Of a stretch of 39,012 bases of DNA, positions 24,278 to 34,018 are shown one piece after another. Source of the DNA: an uncultured Eubacteriales bacterium (lineage in GTDB: Bacteria; Bacillota; Clostridia; Christensenellales; UBA1242). The notes beneath the pieces were generated by a model, which saw only the letters and a list, made by a program, of their open reading frames with translations, had not been told where the DNA came from and searched no databases. Location: contig CATKYT010000010.1 of NCBI GenBank assembly GCA_949841245.1, positions 1 through 39,012 on the forward strand, given 5' to 3'. Position 1 is the stretch's first letter. Each line of letters opens with the position of its first letter. The position numbers were made by a program, and so were the translations under genes.

Positions 24278-25570
24278 CTAATTTAGAAATCCTTTATAAT
24301 TTCTCATAAACATTTGTGCTTCAAGACTCTTATCAAATTCCAAAGCAACTGAAACCATAATCATAAGACCAGTTGTGCTGAAAGCATTAATAAGACTTGT
24401 AAGCGTGCTGTCATCAATCGCTTTAAATGCCAAACTTGGAATCAAAGCAATGAATGCCAAGAACACTGCACCAAATAAAGTAATTCTTCTTGAAACTTTC
24501 TTTAAATGGTCAGAAGTAAATTTACCAGGTCTGATACCAGGAATAAATCCACCTTGTTGTTGAATTCTTCTTGAAACATCGTCAGTGTCAAAAGTGATTT
24601 GAGCATAGAAGAAAGCAAATGCAAAAATCAAAACAGCCAAAATGATGATGTAAATCCAAGAACTTGTTCCAAGCCATGTTTGATACCAATAGAAAGCATC
24701 AGATTCTGGCCAGAAAATGCTTATAACAAGTTGTGGAAGTGTCAAAAGAGAAGTAGCAAAGATGATTGGCATAACCCCAGAAGCATTCAATTTAATTGGA
24801 ATGTAAGAGTCTTGTCCACCATACATTCTTCTTCCCTTAATCTGTTTTGCATACTTGACATCAACTCTGCGTTCTGCATTATCCATAAATACGATAAGAC
24901 CAAAGATTAAAACCAAAGCAACCAAATAGATGATAATCATCCAAAGATTTTCAATGTTATCTCCAACTTGTGAAATAGCACTTGAAATGCCATTACCAGC
25001 AGATGAAATGATACCGACAAAAATCAATAAACTCATTCCATTACCAATTCCAAGTTGAGTGATTTTTTCTCCAAGCCAAACTGTAAACATAGCACCAGCG
25101 GTCAACATTAAAACAATTCCAGCTCCAATAACCCAAGTTGGCATATTAAGAATAGATGTGTTGATGTAACCACTAAATGAAACCACAATGCCAATAGCCT
25201 GAGCAACAGCCAAAACTAAGGCACAAATTCTTGTGTAAAACTGAATTTTTCTTCTTCCGTCTTCCCCTTGTTTTGAAACTCTTTCAAGTGATGGAATTGC
25301 TACTGTCAACAATTGAATAACAATTGAAGATGTGATGTAAGGCGAAACACCCAATGCCAAAATGGAACCATTTGACAAAGCATCACCACTAAGCATGTTC
25401 ATCAAAGAAAAGAATGTGTTTCCTGTTGTATTGGACATGGCATTCTTTAAACTGAAACCTGGGCACACCAAAGCACACCCAACTCTGTAAAGGATAAGCA
25501 GTCCGAGTGTAATCAAGATTTTGTTTCTTAAATCTTTGATTTTAAAAGCACTTATAAGACTTTTAAACAT
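24278..25570 (-). CDS. secY: Protein translocase subunit SecY
   Basis: A 430-residue, ten-helix channel of the Sec translocon. The first helix (ILITLGLLILYRVGCALVCP) and plug region are followed by SGGDAL-like SGDALSNGSILALGVSPYIT, ITSSIVIQLL, QLGIGNGMSLLIFVGI, the C5 loop VDVKYAKQIKGRRMYGGQDS and the conserved RIQQQGGFIPGIRPG. Length is normal. It follows rplO as usual. AGGAG precedes the ATG. Confidence 0.97.
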   Translation of the reverse strand: MFKSLISAFKIKDLRNKILITLGLLILYRVGCALVCPGFSLKNAMSNTTGNTFFSLMNMLSGDALSNGSILALGVSPYITSSIVIQLLTVAIPSLERVSKQGEDGRRKIQFYTRICALVLAVAQAIGIVVSFSGYINTSILNMPTWVIGAGIVLMLTAGAMFTVWLGEKITQLGIGNGMSLLIFVGIISSAGNGISSAISQVGDNIENLWMIIIYLVALVLIFGLIVFMDNAERRVDVKYAKQIKGRRMYGGQDSYIPIKLNASGVMPIIFATSLLTLPQLVISIFWPESDAFYWYQTWLGTSSWIYIIILAVLIFAFAFFYAQITFDTDDVSRRIQQQGGFIPGIRPGKFTSDHLKKVSRRITLFGAVFLAFIALIPSLAFKAIDDSTLTSLINAFSTTGLMIMVSVALEFDKSLEAQMFMRNYKGFLN

Positions 25571-25669
25571 AAATTTACTCCTTGAACATTTTTAGGGAAC
25601 TGATTAAAACAACTAAAAAGATGATTAAATCAGTACATTTTTTAATTTCAGCATATTAAAAGCAAATAA

Positions 25670-26119
25670 TTATTCGCCAATAATAACTTTTCCGCCTGCT
25701 TTTTCAATTTTTTCAACAGCAGACTTTGTTGCTTTATTAGCCTTAACAATCAAAGGTTTTGTAACTTCTCCATCTCCCAAAATTTTAAGACCATAAGGCA
25801 TTCTTTTGCCAACGACTCTGTATTCATACAAAAGTTCTTCTGTAATTTCAGTGTTAGCATCAAAAATTTCAAGGTCACCAACATTTACTGTTGAATAGAA
25901 CTTACGATAGTTATAGTTGTTAAATCCACGAATTGGGATTTTTCTGATCATTGGAATGTTTCCACCTTCAAAACCAGGTTTAACTCCGCCACCGCTTCTA
26001 GCCCATTGACCTTTATGACCTTTACCAGAAGTCTTGCCAATTCCAGAGCCGATACCACGACCAATTCTAACTTTCTTAGTTGTTGCACCTTGTGCAGGTT
26101 TAAGATTTTCTAATTTCAT
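25670..26119 (-). CDS. rplO: 50S ribosomal protein uL15
   Basis: 149 residues; binds 23S rRNA late in large-subunit assembly. Glycine/lysine-rich N-terminus RIGRGIGSGIGKTSGKGHKG, then SGGGVKPGFEGGNIPMIRKI, and the C-terminal globular domain ending ATKSAVEKIEKAGGKV. Standard for the family. A 99-nt gap with no visible element separates it from secY. Confidence 0.97.
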   Translation of the reverse strand: MKLENLKPAQGATTKKVRIGRGIGSGIGKTSGKGHKGQWARSGGGVKPGFEGGNIPMIRKIPIRGFNNYNYRKFYSTVNVGDLEIFDANTEITEELLYEYRVVGKRMPYGLKILGDGEVTKPLIVKANKATKSAVEKIEKAGGKVIIGE

Positions 26120-26130
26120 AGCCTTGCTCC

Positions 26131-26319
26131 TTATTGTTCAACCACTTCAACGAGATGTTTAACATGGAAAAGGCTTCCACGAATGCTCTCATTGTCTGGT
26201 AAGATTCTTGTTTGATTAAGTTTCTTAAAGCCAAGTGCTTCCAAAATTTTCATTTGGTTTTTATTGTAACCAATCGCACTTTTAACCCAAGTAACTTTCA
26301 ATGTCTTTTTTTCTTTCAT
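26131..26319 (-). CDS. rpmD: 50S ribosomal protein uL30
   Basis: 62 residues starting MKEKKTLKVTWVKSAIG, with the LGFKKLNQTRILPDNESIRG core typical of L30. The ATG at 26319 is chosen because GGAGG lies 5-6 nt upstream; a TTG twelve bases earlier would begin inside that ribosome site. Short spacing to rpsE and rplO. Confidence 0.96.
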   Translation of the reverse strand: MKEKKTLKVTWVKSAIGYNKNQMKILEALGFKKLNQTRILPDNESIRGSLFHVKHLVEVVEQ

Positions 26320-26331
26320 GATGCCCTCCAA

Positions 26332-26880
26332 TTAAATTTCCTCAGGCTTTTTGCCACGACGAGTGGCAATTTCTTCTCTTGTTTTAAGAGAAAGAAGCCC
26401 ATTGATTGTTGCTCTTACAACATTAATTCTGTTTGTAGAACCATGAATTTTTGTAACGATATTTTTAATTCCAGCGGATTCCAAAACTGCTCTGGCAGCA
26501 CCACCGGCAATAACACCGTGACCTGTTTCTGCTGGCATCATAAGCACGCTTGTTGTGCTGTATTTGCCAGTTGTTTGATGAGGAATAGTTCCTTCAACAA
26601 TTGCAACAGGTTTCATATTTTTCTTTGCAACAACTGTTGCTTTGTCGATTGCGATTGGCACTTCGTTTGCTTTGCCAATTCCCATTCCAACATTTCCTTT
26701 GCCATCACCGATAACAACAAGAGCTGAGAAACGCATTGTGCGTCCACCCTTAACTACCTTGGCTACACGACGAACATGAACAAGTCTTTTGTCCATTCCA
26801 TCGTCTTCTCTTTTAACAGGTCTTTCACGACGATTGTTTTGAGGTTTGTCTGTCTTATTTTTCTTAATTTCTTCTGCCAT
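26332..26880 (-). CDS. rpsE: 30S ribosomal protein uS5
   Basis: 182 residues, involved in translational accuracy. A charged N-terminal extension ([19 protein letters not shown]) precedes the core: [20 protein letters not shown], the RNA-binding [36 protein letters not shown], and the C-terminal [14 protein letters not shown]. The mutable Ser/Gly loop residues are as in wild type. Confidence 0.97.
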   Translation of the reverse strand: MAEEIKKNKTDKPQNNRRERPVKREDDGMDKRLVHVRRVAKVVKGGRTMRFSALVVIGDGKGNVGMGIGKANEVPIAIDKATVVAKKNMKPVAIVEGTIPHQTTGKYSTTSVLMMPAETGHGVIAGGAARAVLESAGIKNIVTKIHGSTNRINVVRATINGLLSLKTREEIATRRGKKPEEI

Positions 26881-26889
26881 GATTTCCTC

Positions 26890-27258
26890 CTAAAATTTAA
26901 GCCCTGATGCTCTTGCACCATCAGCAACTGCTTGAACTCGTCCTGTATAAAGGTATCCACCTCTGTCAAAAACGACTTCTTTAATTTTCTTTGTTTTTGC
27001 TTTTTGACCAACAGTTTCGCCAACAATCTTTGCGGCTTCTGTTTTGTTTTTGCCTTTAATTTTATCAGCAACTTCTTTATCCAAAGTAGAAGCAGAAACA
27101 ATGGTTACACCCTTTGTGTCGTCAATAATTTGAGCATAGATATGGTTAAGACTTTTGTAAACACAAAGTCTTGGCTTTTCGCTTGTTCCAGCGACATTTT
27201 TTCTTACTCTCTTGTGACGAACAATTCTTTCTTGATTTTTATCTTTAACAGTAATCAT
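26890..27258 (-). CDS. rplR: 50S ribosomal protein uL18
   Basis: 122 residues; with uL5 it binds 5S rRNA in the central protuberance. [40 protein letters not shown] and [20 protein letters not shown] are canonical. The ribosome site before the start lies in the short rplF-rplR gap. Confidence 0.97.
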   Translation of the reverse strand: MITVKDKNQERIVRHKRVRKNVAGTSEKPRLCVYKSLNHIYAQIIDDTKGVTIVSASTLDKEVADKIKGKNKTEAAKIVGETVGQKAKTKKIKEVVFDRGGYLYTGRVQAVADGARASGLKF

Positions 27259-27269
27259 TCTTCAACCTC

Positions 27270-27809
27270 CTACTTCTTGCCCTTAGCAGCCTTACCAACT
27301 TTTCTGACAAGGCGTTCACCTTCTGCGTGAATACCATAGCCATGATATGGTTCATAAGGTCTTTTTTGTCTTAACATTGCACAGAATTGACCAACTTTTT
27401 GTTTATCAATTCCTGAAACAAGAACTTCTGTAACTGTTGGACAAGAAACTTTTACATCAGCAGGTATAACAACTTCAACTGGATGTGAAAGTCCCAAGTT
27501 CATAACAAGTTTACTTCCAGAAACTGATGCTTTGTAACCAACACCAGCGATAATCATTTTCTTTTCCCAGCCCTTAGTAACACCAATAACCATGTTGTTT
27601 ACAAGTGCTCTTGCAAGGCCTTGTTTCGCACTTAAAGATTCTTTTTCATAAGTGAAATGAAGTTCACCTTCTTTAAGTTCTGTTTTGATTTCTTTATCAA
27701 TTACTTGTTTCAATGTTCCTTTTGGTCCAGTAATGATGATTTCATCACCAACTCTTTCAAAAGATACACCACTTTCAATTTTGATTGGTTTATTTCCTAT
27801 TCTTGACAT
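27270..27809 (-). CDS. rplF: 50S ribosomal protein uL6
   Basis: 179 residues starting MSRIGNKPIKIESGV. This start (27809) is chosen over an upstream in-frame ATG at 27854 because AGGAGG is correctly spaced here and overlaps the rpsH stop, and because L6 normally begins MSRIG. Two repeated domains; the C-terminal rRNA-binding motif is PYEPYHGYGIHAEGE with the basic GKAAKGKK end. It supports the factor-binding region of the large subunit. Confidence 0.97.
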   Translation of the reverse strand: MSRIGNKPIKIESGVSFERVGDEIIITGPKGTLKQVIDKEIKTELKEGELHFTYEKESLSAKQGLARALVNNMVIGVTKGWEKKMIIAGVGYKASVSGSKLVMNLGLSHPVEVVIPADVKVSCPTVTEVLVSGIDKQKVGQFCAMLRQKRPYEPYHGYGIHAEGERLVRKVGKAAKGKK

Positions 27810-27819
27810 AGCAGCCTCC

Positions 27820-28218
27820 TTACCATACATAAGCGATAACTTCGCCACCAACATTCAAAGAACGAGCAACTCTGTCAGTCATATATCCTTTGTTTGTTGA
27901 AATAATGGCAATGCCAAGTCCGCTTATAACTTTTGGAAGATTGTCTTTTGTTGAATAAATACGAAGTCCAGGTTTTGAAATTCTTTTCAAACCTTGAATG
28001 ACACTTTGTCCATCTTCATCATATTTAACGGAAATTTCAATATTTTTGAAGTTTCCAGCATCAACAAGTTTATATTCTGTGATGTAACCTTCGTCTAAAA
28101 GGATTTTTGCAATTTCTAATTTTTCTTTTGATGCAGGAATTTCAACAGTCTTGTGTTTTGCGCTGATGGCATTACGAAGACGAGTTAACATATCTGCGAT
28201 TGGGTCTGTAACAAACAT
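27820..28218 (-). CDS. rpsH: 30S ribosomal protein uS8
   Basis: 132 residues; binds helix 21 of 16S rRNA and in many bacteria represses the spc operon. The family start [15 protein letters not shown], the [10 protein letters not shown] strand, [11 protein letters not shown] and the C-terminal [20 protein letters not shown] with GEVIAYVW are all intact. Confidence 0.97.
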   Translation of the reverse strand: MFVTDPIADMLTRLRNAISAKHKTVEIPASKEKLEIAKILLDEGYITEYKLVDAGNFKNIEISVKYDEDGQSVIQGLKRISKPGLRIYSTKDNLPKVISGLGIAIISTNKGYMTDRVARSLNVGGEVIAYVW

Positions 28219-28228
28219 AATTCCCTCC

Positions 28229-28414
28229 TTACCAACTTGACTTTCTTACGCCAGGAATTTCCCCGCGATTAGCCATTTCTCTAAAACAAATTCTGCAAAT
28301 TCCATACTTACGAAGCACTGCGTGAGGTCTGCCACAGATAGAGCAACGAGTGTATTCTCTGGATTTGTATTTTTGAGTTCTTTTTTGTTTTGCAACAAGT
28401 GATTTCTTTGCCAT
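28229..28414 (-). CDS. rpsZ: 30S ribosomal protein uS14, zinc type Z
   Basis: 61 residues, the short S14 with zinc ribbon. Cys24, 27, 40 and 43 (CSICG, CRICF) bind zinc; the ending [17 protein letters not shown] is diagnostic. It binds the head of the 30S subunit. AGGAGG precedes its ATG. Confidence 0.97.
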   Translation of the reverse strand: MAKKSLVAKQKRTQKYKSREYTRCSICGRPHAVLRKYGICRICFREMANRGEIPGVRKSSW

Positions 28415-28425
28415 TGAATTCCTCC

Positions 28426-28974
28426 TTACTTAGCAAAAGGCAAACCAAGTGCCTTCAAAAGTGCTTTTGCTTCTGCATCAGTTTGTGCAGTAGTGATGAA
28501 TGAAACATCAAGACCTCTAATCTTCTCAACTTTATCATAAGAAATTTCTGGGAAGATAAGTTGTTCTTTAATGCCCATAGAGTAATTTCCTCTACCGTCA
28601 AAAGATTTATCTGAAATTCCCCTGAAGTCTCTTACTCGTGGAAGTGCAATTCCAACAAGTCTGTCAAAGAATTCATACATTCTTGTTCCACGAAGTGTAA
28701 CTTTCGCACCAATCTTCATTCCTGCTCTTACTTTAAAGTTTGAAATCGCTTTCTTTGCTTTTGTAGCAACAGGTTTTTGACCAGCAATCAAAGTAAGTTC
28801 GTCAACAGCAGTGTTGAAACTCTTTGAATTGTCTTTAACATCGCCAAGACCCATATTAAGAACAATCTTGACAAGTTTAGGAACTTCATTAACATTTTTG
28901 TAACCGAACTCTTTAACAAGAGCAGGCACAACTTCTTCTTTATAACGCTTAGCAGTTTGATTTTGTTCTTTCAT
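28426..28974 (-). CDS. rplE: 50S ribosomal protein uL5
   Basis: 182 residues; carries 5S rRNA into the large subunit and touches the P-site tRNA. Motifs [57 protein letters not shown] and [15 protein letters not shown] are typical. Length is normal. Confidence 0.97.
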   Translation of the reverse strand: MKEQNQTAKRYKEEVVPALVKEFGYKNVNEVPKLVKIVLNMGLGDVKDNSKSFNTAVDELTLIAGQKPVATKAKKAISNFKVRAGMKIGAKVTLRGTRMYEFFDRLVGIALPRVRDFRGISDKSFDGRGNYSMGIKEQLIFPEISYDKVEKIRGLDVSFITTAQTDAEAKALLKALGLPFAK

Positions 28975-28984
28975 TTAGCCACCT

Positions 28985-29575
28985 CTACGCTTCTGTCTTA
29001 GAAGTTTTCTTTGTCGACTTTTGTGTTGTAGTGGTTTTTGTTCCACTTGACTTGCTTGCACTTTTTGTGCTTGCAGTCTTTGTTGTTTTTACTGCTTTTT
29101 CAGCATTTTCTGCTGAAATTTCAGTATTTTTAACTGTTTTTTCTGTTTTTGGAGCAGATTTTACTGCTTTTTCCTTAGGTTCAGTTGCAACTTTTTCAGT
29201 TTTAACTTCTGCCTTTCCAGCATTTTTCTTTGCTTCTTTCTTTGTTGCTTTTACATACTCTTTATCAAGTGAAGCAGAGCATTTTTTGCAAACTCTGACA
29301 TTTTTTCCGTCAATATCTTTGTGGGCAACTCTTGTTGCTTTTCCACATGCGCCACAAATCACTTGAACGTTTGAAACTTCAATAGGAGCAGATTTTTTAA
29401 TCTTAGCGCTCTTTTCTTGTTGATTTCTTGCTTTCTTATGTTTTGTAACAATGTTGATGTTTTCAACTAAAACTCTGTGCTGTTCTGGGAAAACTTCCAT
29501 AACTTTGCCAGTTTTACCTTTTTCTTTTCCGCAAATCACCAAAACGGTGTCGCCTTTCTTAACTGTCATACTCAT
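28985..29575 (-). CDS. rplX: 50S ribosomal protein uL24 with long low-complexity tail
   Basis: 196 residues; L24 is normally 100-115. Residues 1-103 are a regular L24: KKGDTVLVICGKEKGKTGKV (KOW), NINIVTKHKK, IEVSNVQVICG, and a CGxC...CKKC pair that may bind zinc. After about residue 105 comes a Lys/Ala/Thr/Ser/Glu-rich tail of roughly 90 residues with repeated KTEK, AVK and TKTAS units, predicted disordered and basic. L24 starts folding of 23S rRNA and sits near the tunnel exit, so the tail probably extends from the ribosome surface. The frame is uninterrupted to the normal short spacing before rplE. The start is at 29575 behind GGAG. Confidence 0.95.
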   Translation of the reverse strand: MSMTVKKGDTVLVICGKEKGKTGKVMEVFPEQHRVLVENINIVTKHKKARNQQEKSAKIKKSAPIEVSNVQVICGACGKATRVAHKDIDGKNVRVCKKCSASLDKEYVKATKKEAKKNAGKAEVKTEKVATEPKEKAVKSAPKTEKTVKNTEISAENAEKAVKTTKTASTKSASKSSGTKTTTTQKSTKKTSKTEA

Positions 29576-29590
29576 ATCCGTTTTCTCCTT

Positions 29591-29959
29591 TTAAATAACT
29601 TCTGGTGCGAGAGAAATGATTTTCATGTAACCTTTGTCACGAAGTTCTCTTGCAATAGGTCCAAACACACGAGTGCCTTTTGGTTGTTTTTGGTTATCAA
29701 TAATAACCGCAGCATTGTCATCGAAACGGATGTGAGAGCCATCTTGTCTGTTAAGACCCTTAGTGGTTCTAACAATAACCGCTTTAACAACATCACCTTT
29801 CTTAACATTTCCGCCTGGAATAGCCTTTTTAACAGAAGCAACAATAACATCTCCGATGTTTCCACTTCTTCTGAAAGAGCCACCAAGAACTCTGATACAC
29901 ATAATTTCTTTTGCACCAGTGTTGTCAGCAACTTTAAGTCTTGTTTGAGGTTGTATCAT
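29591..29959 (-). CDS. rplN: 50S ribosomal protein uL14
   Basis: 122 residues at the subunit interface. [20 protein letters not shown] is the family signature; [29 protein letters not shown] and [10 protein letters not shown] follow in order. GGAGGAG lies before the ATG. Confidence 0.98.
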   Translation of the reverse strand: MIQPQTRLKVADNTGAKEIMCIRVLGGSFRRSGNIGDVIVASVKKAIPGGNVKKGDVVKAVIVRTTKGLNRQDGSHIRFDDNAAVIIDNQKQPKGTRVFGPIARELRDKGYMKIISLAPEVI

Positions 29960-29970
29960 ATTCTCTCCTC

Positions 29971-30231
29971 CTATTTCGCTTTTTCGATGATTTTAACAAC
30001 TCTGTGATATTTTTCTTTTGAAAGTGGGCGAGTTTCCATAATTAAAACAGTATCGCCAATTCCACATTCATTGTTTTCATCGTGTGCTTTAAATTTTACT
30101 GATTTTTGAACGACTTTTTTATAAAGGGAGTCCTTAACTCTGTAAGTAACCTTAACAACGACAGTTTTGTCCATAGTGCCAGCACTTACAACAACACCTT
30201 GTCTTGTATTTCTGTTATTTCTACTTTCCAT
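29971..30231 (-). CDS. rpsQ: 30S ribosomal protein uS17
   Basis: 86 residues, OB fold bound to helices 7 and 11 of 16S r[39 protein letters not shown] and [16 protein letters not shown] are typical. It overlaps the end of rpmC by 11 nt. Confidence 0.97.
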   Translation of the reverse strand: MESRNNRNTRQGVVVSAGTMDKTVVVKVTYRVKDSLYKKVVQKSVKFKAHDENNECGIGDTVLIMETRPLSKEKYHRVVKIIEKAK

Positions 30232-30436
30232 CGTTGTTTCCTCCGTTAGATAATTCTTTTTCTCTTAAAGCAGTTTGAACTCTGGCAATTTCCTTTCTTA
30301 CATTTCTGATTGCAAGTGGATTAGCCAAATTTCTTGTTGCATGTGAAAAACGAAGATTAAAGAGTTCTGTTTTAAGTTCTTTAAGTCTTGCGTTTAATTG
30401 TTCAAGAGAAAGTGTTTTGATTTCTTCATTTTTCAT
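30221..30436 (-). CDS. rpmC: 50S ribosomal protein uL29
   Basis: 71 residues, two helices near the tunnel exit. [20 protein letters not shown] and the [20 protein letters not shown] motif identify it. It overlaps rplP by 4 nt and rpsQ by 11 nt, hence coupled translation; the end (NGGNNDGK) is a short flexible tail. Confidence 0.96.
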   Translation of the reverse strand: MKNEEIKTLSLEQLNARLKELKTELFNLRFSHATRNLANPLAIRNVRKEIARVQTALREKELSNGGNNDGK

Positions 30437-30867
30437 TCTGCATCACCGCCTTCTTTGACATCTTCCTTCTTAATGAATTTTGTTTTGCATGGAAGTTTGT
30501 GACCAGCAAGTCTGAACGCTTCTCTGGCAATTTCTTCTGTTACACCTTCAAGTTCAAAAAGAACTCTGCCTGGTTTAACAACAGCAACCCAAAATTCTGG
30601 GTTTCCTTTACCTGAACCCATACGAGTTTCAGCAGGTTTTTTAGTTACTGGTTTGTCAGGGAAAATCTTAATCCAAACTTTTCCACCTCTCTTGATATAA
30701 CGAGTCATAGCAATACGAGCAGATTCAATTTGATTAGATTTAATCCAACAAGGTTCTGTGGCAATCATTCCGTAAGTTCCATAAGCAAGTGTGTTGCCTC
30801 TGAGTGCTTTACCAGTCATTCTGCCACGCATAACCTTTCTTCTTTTTACTCTTTTAGGCATTAACAT
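30433..30867 (-). CDS. rplP: 50S ribosomal protein uL16
   Basis: 144 residues, near the A-site tRNA elbow. [19 protein letters not shown], the [20 protein letters not shown] stretch and [20 protein letters not shown] are canonical. The start at 30867 (MLMPKR) fits GGAGGA 8 nt upstream and overlaps rpsC by 14 nt. Confidence 0.97.
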   Translation of the reverse strand: MLMPKRVKRRKVMRGRMTGKALRGNTLAYGTYGMIATEPCWIKSNQIESARIAMTRYIKRGGKVWIKIFPDKPVTKKPAETRMGSGKGNPEFWVAVVKPGRVLFELEGVTEEIAREAFRLAGHKLPCKTKFIKKEDVKEGGDAE

Positions 30868-31531
30868 TGTTTTTGTCCTCCTTTATAGGTTGTTTAGACA
30901 AAATTTCGCCTTTGTAAATCCAGCATTTGATTCCAAGTTTTCCATAGTTTGTGTATGCTGCTGATTCTGCATAATCAATATCTGCACGCAAAGTATGAAG
31001 TGGAAGTGAACCTTCCATATACTTTTCTGTTCTTGCGATAGTGTTTGCACCATCAATAACACCACTTACTTGAACCTTGCAACCTTTAGCTCCGGCTTTC
31101 ATAACTCTTTGCAAAGATTGTTTCAATGCTCGTCTCCAAGCAACACGCTTTTCAAGTTGTTGTGCAATAGAGTCAGCAACAAGTTTTGCATCAAGATCAG
31201 GCTTTTTAATTTCTTTTACATTGATTGCAAGCACTTTTACAGGGCGAACAATTTTGTTGATGTCTTTCTTAATTGCTTCGATGCCAGCGCCCTTTGTGCC
31301 AATAATCATACCAGGTTTTCCTGTGTAAATGTCAATTTCAAGTTTGTTTTCTGTTCTCTTAATTTCAATAAGAGAAATTCCAGAATTTGCTTGTTTTTTC
31401 TTAAAATAAGCACGAATATCGTGGTCTTCTTTAAGATTTTTGGCAAAATCTTCTTTGTTGGCATACCAAGTTGATTGCCAGTCTTTGTTTATTCCAATTC
31501 TAAGTCCGTATGGATTAACTTTCTGCCCCAT
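30854..31531 (-). CDS. rpsC: 30S ribosomal protein uS3
   Basis: 225 residues at the mRNA entry. [20 protein letters not shown], the KH-domain loop [20 protein letters not shown], and the C-terminal domain [37 protein letters not shown] are all there. It shares one base with the rplV stop (31531). Confidence 0.97.
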   Translation of the reverse strand: MGQKVNPYGLRIGINKDWQSTWYANKEDFAKNLKEDHDIRAYFKKKQANSGISLIEIKRTENKLEIDIYTGKPGMIIGTKGAGIEAIKKDINKIVRPVKVLAINVKEIKKPDLDAKLVADSIAQQLEKRVAWRRALKQSLQRVMKAGAKGCKVQVSGVIDGANTIARTEKYMEGSLPLHTLRADIDYAESAAYTNYGKLGIKCWIYKGEILSKQPIKEDKNNVNA

Positions 31532-31926
31532 TATTTTGCCTCCTTCAACTCGTCAAGGATTATTGTAATATGACAAGTTCTTTTCAAAATTCTATCTGCT
31601 CTTCCTCTTGCTCTGAAAGAAATTCTTTTCATGATTGGACCAGGTGTTGAATAACATTCAGCAACATACAAGTTGTCAGCAGAAAGTCCTTTATTGTTTT
31701 CAGCGTTTGCGATTGCACTCTTTAAAACTTTAAGAGATTCAGCAGCACCAGATTGTGGCATATATGTCAAAATAGCAACTGCTTCATTTACTTTCTTACC
31801 TCTAACATTGTCCAACACAATTCTAACCTTTGAAGAACTCATACGAATGTCTTTCGCAACAGCATAAGGACGATTATCTTTATTTGCTTTTCTTTTTTCC
31901 GCTTTTTGTCTTATTCTTGTAGCCAT
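31531..31926 (-). CDS. rplV: 50S ribosomal protein uL22
   Basis: 131 residues; its beta hairpin lines the exit tunnel. A basic N-terminal extension (RIRQKAEKRKANKDNRPYAV) leads to DIRMSSSKVRIVLDNVRGKK, ILTYMPQSGAAESLKVLKSA, and the loop PGPIMKRISFRARGRADRI where macrolide-resistance mutations occur. Nothing unusual beyond the extension. Confidence 0.97.
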   Translation of the reverse strand: MATRIRQKAEKRKANKDNRPYAVAKDIRMSSSKVRIVLDNVRGKKVNEAVAILTYMPQSGAAESLKVLKSAIANAENNKGLSADNLYVAECYSTPGPIMKRISFRARGRADRILKRTCHITIILDELKEAK

Positions 31927-31937
31927 TTTCTCACTCC

Positions 31938-32216
31938 TTATTTCATTTTTGCGGCTTTCTTTTGACCCGCATGTCCTTTAAAAGTTCTTGTTAAAGAGAA
32001 TTCTCCAAGTTTATGACCAACCATATCAGCAGTAACATAAACAGGGATATGTTTCTTTCCATTGTGAACAGCAAATGTAAAACCAACAAAATCTGGATAG
32101 ATAGTTGAACTTCTTGACCAAGTTTTAATAGGTTTTTTTACACCGCTTTCAGCCATTTCGGCAACTTTCTTCAAAAGTCTTGGGCTGACATAAGGCTTTT
32201 TAACTTCTTTATTCAT
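31938..32216 (-). CDS. rpsS: 30S ribosomal protein uS19
   Basis: 92 residues, head of the 30S subunit beside uS13. [40 protein letters not shown] and [18 protein letters not shown] are diagnostic. Short spacing to rplB and rplV. Confidence 0.97.
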   Translation of the reverse strand: MNKEVKKPYVSPRLLKKVAEMAESGVKKPIKTWSRSSTIYPDFVGFTFAVHNGKKHIPVYVTADMVGHKLGEFSLTRTFKGHAGQKKAAKMK

Positions 32217-32230
32217 TTGAAATTGCCTCC

Positions 32231-33061
32231 TTAATTAACTCTCTTAACCATTAAACGGTTAGATTTGTTTTTCTTCTTTCTGGTCTTCAAACCAAGTGCA
32301 GGTTTACCCCAAGGTGTAACTGGTGTAGCCATACCAATAGGGCTCTTACCTTCACCACCGCCGTGTGGGTGGTCGTTAGGGTTCATCGTAACACCACGAA
32401 CGGTTGGACGAATACCCATGTGTCTTTTTCTTCCAGCCTTACCAAGTGAAACAAGTTCATGGTCAAGGTTACCAACTGTGCCGATAGTTGCACGGCAAGT
32501 AAGTAAAACTTTTCTCATTTCACCAGATGGAAGTCTGAGTGTAGCATATTTGCCTTCTTTAGCCATAAGTTGAACTTCTGCACCAGCAGAGCGAGCCATT
32601 TGACCGCCTTTTTTAGGTTCAAGTTCAATGTTGTGGATAAGTGAACCAACAGGAATGTCAGAAAGTGGAAGATTGTTTCCAACTCTGATTTCAACTCCGC
32701 TTCCGCTCATAAGAATGTCACCAACTTTAAGTCCAACAGGAGCGATTATATATCTCTTTTCTCCATCTTTATAAGAAAGAAGGGCGATATAAGCAGTTCT
32801 GTTTGGGTCGTATTCGATTGCAACAACCTTTGCAGGAATGTTGTCTTTATTTCTTTTAAAATCGATGATACGATATTTTTGTCTGTTACCACCACCTTGA
32901 TGACGAACGGTTACGCGACCTTGATTGTTTCTTCCAGCATGTTTTTTCTTAACAGCAAGGAGAGATTTTTCAGGTGCTTTTTTTGTCAATTCTTCTGTTG
33001 AAGACTTTGAATAATGTCTTCTTCCGGCAGAAGTTGGTTTAGTTTTAATTATGTTAGCCAT
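32231..33061 (-). CDS. rplB: 50S ribosomal protein uL2
   Basis: 276 residues, one of the rRNA-binding proteins closest to the peptidyl transferase centre. [38 protein letters not shown], the [20 protein letters not shown] loop and the essential His region [16 protein letters not shown] are present. Length is standard. Confidence 0.98.
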   Translation of the reverse strand: MANIIKTKPTSAGRRHYSKSSTEELTKKAPEKSLLAVKKKHAGRNNQGRVTVRHQGGGNRQKYRIIDFKRNKDNIPAKVVAIEYDPNRTAYIALLSYKDGEKRYIIAPVGLKVGDILMSGSGVEIRVGNNLPLSDIPVGSLIHNIELEPKKGGQMARSAGAEVQLMAKEGKYATLRLPSGEMRKVLLTCRATIGTVGNLDHELVSLGKAGRKRHMGIRPTVRGVTMNPNDHPHGGGEGKSPIGMATPVTPWGKPALGLKTRKKKNKSNRLMVKRVN

Positions 33062-33074
33062 TTTCTCCTCCTAA

Positions 33075-33377
33075 TTAAGATAAACTTTCGAAGAATGCGA
33101 TTGGCTTTGACTTTTCTGTAAGTGTAACGATTGCTTTTTTATAGTCACTTGTTCTGCCAACTGTTCTTCCTTGCTTTGTATTTTGTGATTTTTTATGTCC
33201 CTTAACAATAAGGGTATTTACTTTTGCCACTTCAACACCAAACATCTTTTCAACTGCTTGTGCAATTTCAACTTTGTTTGATTTTTTGTTTACAACAAAA
33301 CTGTAAATTTTGTTTTGAATTCCGCTGTAACTCTTTTCAGAAAGAAGTGGTCTGATGATAACTTCGTTTGCTTCCAT
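33075..33377 (-). CDS. rplW: 50S ribosomal protein uL23
   Basis: 100 residues at the tunnel exit, where signal recognition particle and trigger factor dock. VIIRPLLSEKSYSGIQNKIY and VNKKSNKVEIAQAVEKMFGV are typical. Its ATG shares one base with the rplD stop (33377), so they are coupled. Confidence 0.97.
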   Translation of the reverse strand: MEANEVIIRPLLSEKSYSGIQNKIYSFVVNKKSNKVEIAQAVEKMFGVEVAKVNTLIVKGHKKSQNTKQGRTVGRTSDYKKAIVTLTEKSKPIAFFESLS

Positions 33378-34003
33378 TATGCGTTAGCCTCCTCTAAGTA
33401 TTTGATTGCTTCTTCTGTCAAAACAACGTTTTTATTTGAAACAACTTCATAAACATTGAGAAGTTCGATTGATGCAGTTGAAAGTTTTTCGATGTTTCTT
33501 GTTGCTTTAAGTTCATTTTCAGTGTTTTGTGTAGTAACTACCAAAACAGAGCCGTCAAACTTAAATGCATTTAAGAAATTTTGAGCATCTTTTGTCTTTG
33601 CAGAAGCAATTTCAAATTTATCAAGAACTGTAATTTCTTTCTGAGCAAGTTTTTGACTGAGAGCAGAAAGAAGTGCAACTCTTTTTGCTTGTTTGTTGAC
33701 TTTTTTAGAAAAGTCTCTTGGCTTTGGAGCAAAAACAACTCCACCACCTGTAAAATGTGGTCCTTTTGTAGAACCTTGTCTTGCCCTACCTGTTCCTTTT
33801 TGTCTGTAAGGCTTAGCAGCATGTCCTCTAACTTCACTTCTTGTAAGTGTGCTTTTGTTTCCTTGTCTTTGGTTTGCATTGTAAGCAACAACCATTTCGT
33901 GAATAAGAGGTTCATTGTATTCCACACCGAAAATGTCGTCTTTTAATGTTTTAGTTCCAACTTCTTCGGCTTTCATATTATAAACTTTAACTTTATTAGC
34001 CAT
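33377..34003 (-). CDS. rplD: 50S ribosomal protein uL4
   Basis: 208 residues. The extended tunnel loop is seen in NKSTLTRSEVRGHAAKPYRQ, KGTGRARQGSTKGPHFTGGG. In gamma-proteobacteria L4 also represses the S10 operon through its leader; whether it does so here is unknown, although the leader of this operon is structured. Normal length. Confidence 0.97.
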   Translation of the reverse strand: MANKVKVYNMKAEEVGTKTLKDDIFGVEYNEPLIHEMVVAYNANQRQGNKSTLTRSEVRGHAAKPYRQKGTGRARQGSTKGPHFTGGGVVFAPKPRDFSKKVNKQAKRVALLSALSQKLAQKEITVLDKFEIASAKTKDAQNFLNAFKFDGSVLVVTTQNTENELKATRNIEKLSTASIELLNVYEVVSNKNVVLTEEAIKYLEEANA

Positions 34004-34018
34004 GTCAATCTTCTCCTA

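Noticed and set aside
27810-27854. Longer rplF start with 15 extra residues
   Set aside because: It would overlap rpsH, lacks a ribosome site, and L6 proteins begin MSRIG.
29031-29366. A 111-codon open frame on the + strand, rich in Phe/Ala/Val
   Set aside because: It is the antisense of the Lys/Ala-rich tail of L24; its repetitive hydrophobic composition follows from that tail. No ribosome site.
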